Assembly (NCBI GenBank): GCA_030045295.1
Contig: JASIGD010000095.1
Location: forward strand, 1 to 14,602
Direction: 5' to 3'
DNA: 14,602 nucleotides
DNA from: Streptosporangiaceae bacterium
GTDB lineage: Bacteria > Actinomycetota > Actinomycetes > Streptosporangiales > Streptosporangiaceae
Positions 13,091-14,602 of the stretch are shown here, piece after piece. A program made the translations under genes and the position numbers. Position 1 is the first letter of the stretch, and every line of letters starts with the position of its first letter. Below the pieces are notes generated by a model that was not told the origin of the DNA, searched no databases, and worked only from the letters and a program-made list of their open reading frames with translations.

Positions 13091-14602
13091 CTAGGTACTA
13101 CGGGTCATCGGCTCATTTCGTTCACCCCAGGCGAGCTGGCCCGCCGGAACGAGCGGGAGCGCGCGCAGCCGCCGGCCGGTGGCGGCGAATATGGCGTTGG
13201 CCAGCGCCGGCGCGACGGCGATAAGCGGCGTCTCGCCGGCCCCGGCGGACGGGATATCCGGGCGGTCGACCAGCACCACGTCAATCGCCGGGATGTCGCT
13301 GAACCTCGGCACTCGGTAGCCGGCCAGCGACCGGCTGCCGAGGTGGCCACCGGTGAGCGTGACCTGCTCGAACAGGGCGCCGCCGAGCGCCATGACGGTG
13401 CCGCCTTCGATCTGGCTGAGCACGGTGGCCGGGCTGACCACGGCACCGCACTCGTAGCTGGTCACGATCCGCCTCACCCGCACGGTGCCGTCGGTGTCGA
13501 CGGCCACCTCGGCACAGGTCGCGACCCGCCCGTCCTTCTCCAGCCCCACCGCGGCGCCCTGGCCTCGCCCCGAACGGCTGGCGTCCGCCTGCCACCCGAA
13601 CCGTTCGGCCGCCGCGCGGAGCACGGCCGCGAGCCGCTGGTCGGTGAGGCGGTCAAGCCGGAACTGCACCGGATCGCGGCCCGAGGCGCACGCCAGCTCG
13701 TCGATACACGATTCGCGGGCGAAGGTGTTGGCGGTGGCGGCCAGGGCCCGGTAAGGGCCCTGGGCGAGCGGCGAGGCGGCCGGCTGGTAGCGAAGCCGCC
13801 AGCTGGCCGCCTGGTACGGCAGGGCAGTGCCCTGCGGGCCGGCGTTGATGTTCAGCAGATCCCAGGCGGCGATCTCGCCGTTGGTATCGACCGCCGCCCG
13901 GATGTCGATTACGGCCATCGGCCGGACGTAGCCGAACTGGAACTCCTCCGCGCGGCTCCAGTGCACCTTGACCGGCCGGCCCACGGCGCGGGCCAGCCGG
14001 GCGGCCTCGATGGCCTCGTCCCCGTGCTTACCGCCGAACCCGCCGCCGGTCGGCGGGACGATGACCCGCGCGTCTTGCTCCCTGATGCCCAGGGTCCCGG
14101 CCAGCCGAGCGCGGACCGGGAACGGGACGCTGTTGCCGGTCCAGACGGTCAGGCGGCCGTCGGCCCAGGCGGCCACCGCGGCCCTGGTTTCCAGCGGGAC
14201 GTGAGCGAGGTAGGCGGTGGTGTACTCGGCTTCGACGGTGACCGCCGCGCCGGCCAGCGCGGCCCGCACGTCGCCCGAGCCGTGGTCGGCGGGCCTCAGC
14301 CACCCCTGGCTCTCGGCCGGGTGCGAGCGCAGGTACTCGGCCATCGGACCGGGGTGCGCGGGCGGTCCGTCCCAGTCGGCCCTGATCGCCGCGACCGCAC
14401 GCCGCGCGGTGGCCAGGTCGGGCGCGGTCACCGCGACGAACTCCCGGTCGCGCACCACGATGACGCCGGGCATCTCGGCCGCCGGGCTGGTGTCCACGGC
14501 CCGCAGCGAGGCCCCGGGGACGGGCGGGCGCAGCACGGCGCCGTACAGCATGTCCGGTACCTGCTGGTCAGAGGCGTACCGGCGGCCACCGGTGACCACG
14601 TC
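13091..14602 (-). CDS. Molybdenum hydroxylase large subunit (xanthine dehydrogenase/isoquinoline 1-oxidoreductase type), N-terminus outside window
   Basis: 503 codons remain open to the right edge. The visible part starts at the hammerhead region (DVVTGGRRYASDQQVPDMLY), continues with GAVLRPPVPGASL, YTTAYLAHVPLETRAAVA and the molybdopterin-binding GGGFGGKH, and ends with GAGETPLIAVAPALANAIFAA, whose Glu (residue 457 of the fragment) fits the catalytic base. These enzymes hydroxylate N-heterocycles or oxidise aldehydes at a Mo-pterin centre, passing electrons to a small 2Fe-2S subunit that is not in this window. Comparable single-chain subunits are about 700 aa, so roughly 200 N-terminal residues, often with a Tat signal, should lie to the right. 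The GTG at 14599 is probably not the true start. Substrate unknown. Confidence 0.88.
   Translation of the reverse strand, partial: DVVTGGRRYASDQQVPDMLYGAVLRPPVPGASLRAVDTSPAAEMPGVIVVRDREFVAVTAPDLATARRAVAAIRADWDGPPAHPGPMAEYLRSHPAESQGWLRPADHGSGDVRAALAGAAVTVEAEYTTAYLAHVPLETRAAVAAWADGRLTVWTGNSVPFPVRARLAGTLGIREQDARVIVPPTGGGFGGKHGDEAIEAARLARAVGRPVKVHWSRAEEFQFGYVRPMAVIDIRAAVDTNGEIAAWDLLNINAGPQGTALPYQAASWRLRYQPAASPLAQGPYRALAATANTFARESCIDELACASGRDPVQFRLDRLTDQRLAAVLRAAAERFGWQADASRSGRGQGAAVGLEKDGRVATCAEVAVDTDGTVRVRRIVTSYECGAVVSPATVLSQIEGGTVMALGGALFEQVTLTGGHLGSRSLAGYRVPRFSDIPAIDVVLVDRPDIPSAGAGETPLIAVAPALANAIFAATGRRLRALPLVPAGQLAWGERNEPMTRST

Noticed and set aside
1..14602. Defence system, toxin-antitoxin or prophage module.
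   Set aside because: No nuclease, helicase, methylase, toxin or phage structural domain is recognisable other than the partial DUF222 protein, whose HNH part is outside the window and which is a common chromosomal family.

Overview
The window is high-GC DNA (about 70% G+C, strong G/C preference at third codon positions) from an actinobacterium. The gene content supports this: a DUF222 protein, a DUF1707 domain, an F420-type luciferase-like oxidoreductase, an EthA-like monooxygenase, a QsdR-type TetR regulator, and two promoters that appear to give leaderless mRNAs. I cannot place it below phylum/class. I see no rRNA, tRNA, CRISPR array, insertion sequence or phage gene.

Layout, left to right. 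(1) 1-890, minus: N-terminal part of a DUF222/HNH-type protein running off the left edge. (2) 1081-3893, plus: a three-gene YtrA-like operon made of a DUF1707-GntR fusion regulator, an ABC ATPase and an ABC-2 permease, joined by ATGA overlaps. It starts at a leaderless promoter with a perfect palindrome between the -35 and -10 boxes. (3) 3974-5583, plus: an SRPBCC protein translationally coupled (TAATG) to a luciferase-like, probably F420-dependent, oxidoreductase. (4) 5565-7801, minus: an epoxide hydrolase-like alpha/beta hydrolase preceded by a GlxA/AraC-type regulator; the hydrolase tail overlaps the oxidoreductase tail by 19 bp. (5) 7988-10075, plus: an MFS transporter, divergent from the AraC gene, with a roughly 220-residue repeat-bearing loop between its last two membrane segments. 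(6) 10076-10184: a hairpin and a 22-bp tandem repeat between convergent genes. (7) 10177-10833, minus: a QsdR-type TetR regulator, divergent from (8) 11001-12509, plus: an EthA-like Baeyer-Villiger monooxygenase. (9) 12533-14602, minus: a YxFxxD-type lipoprotein downstream of a molybdenum hydroxylase large subunit that runs off the right edge.

How the genes may work together (inference): regions 3-9 pair redox or hydrolytic enzymes with local one-component regulators and a transporter, as in accessory gene patches for uptake and breakdown or modification of small hydrophobic, aromatic or xenobiotic compounds. No substrate can be named. The three most specific regulatory hypotheses are autoregulation of the ABC operon through the 1084-1103 palindrome, control of the MFS gene by the divergent AraC/GlxA protein through palindromes in 7802-7987, and control of the EthA-like gene by the divergent TetR through the 10940-10965 inverted repeat. 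The last mirrors the ethA-ethR arrangement of mycobacteria but with a TetR of another subfamily.
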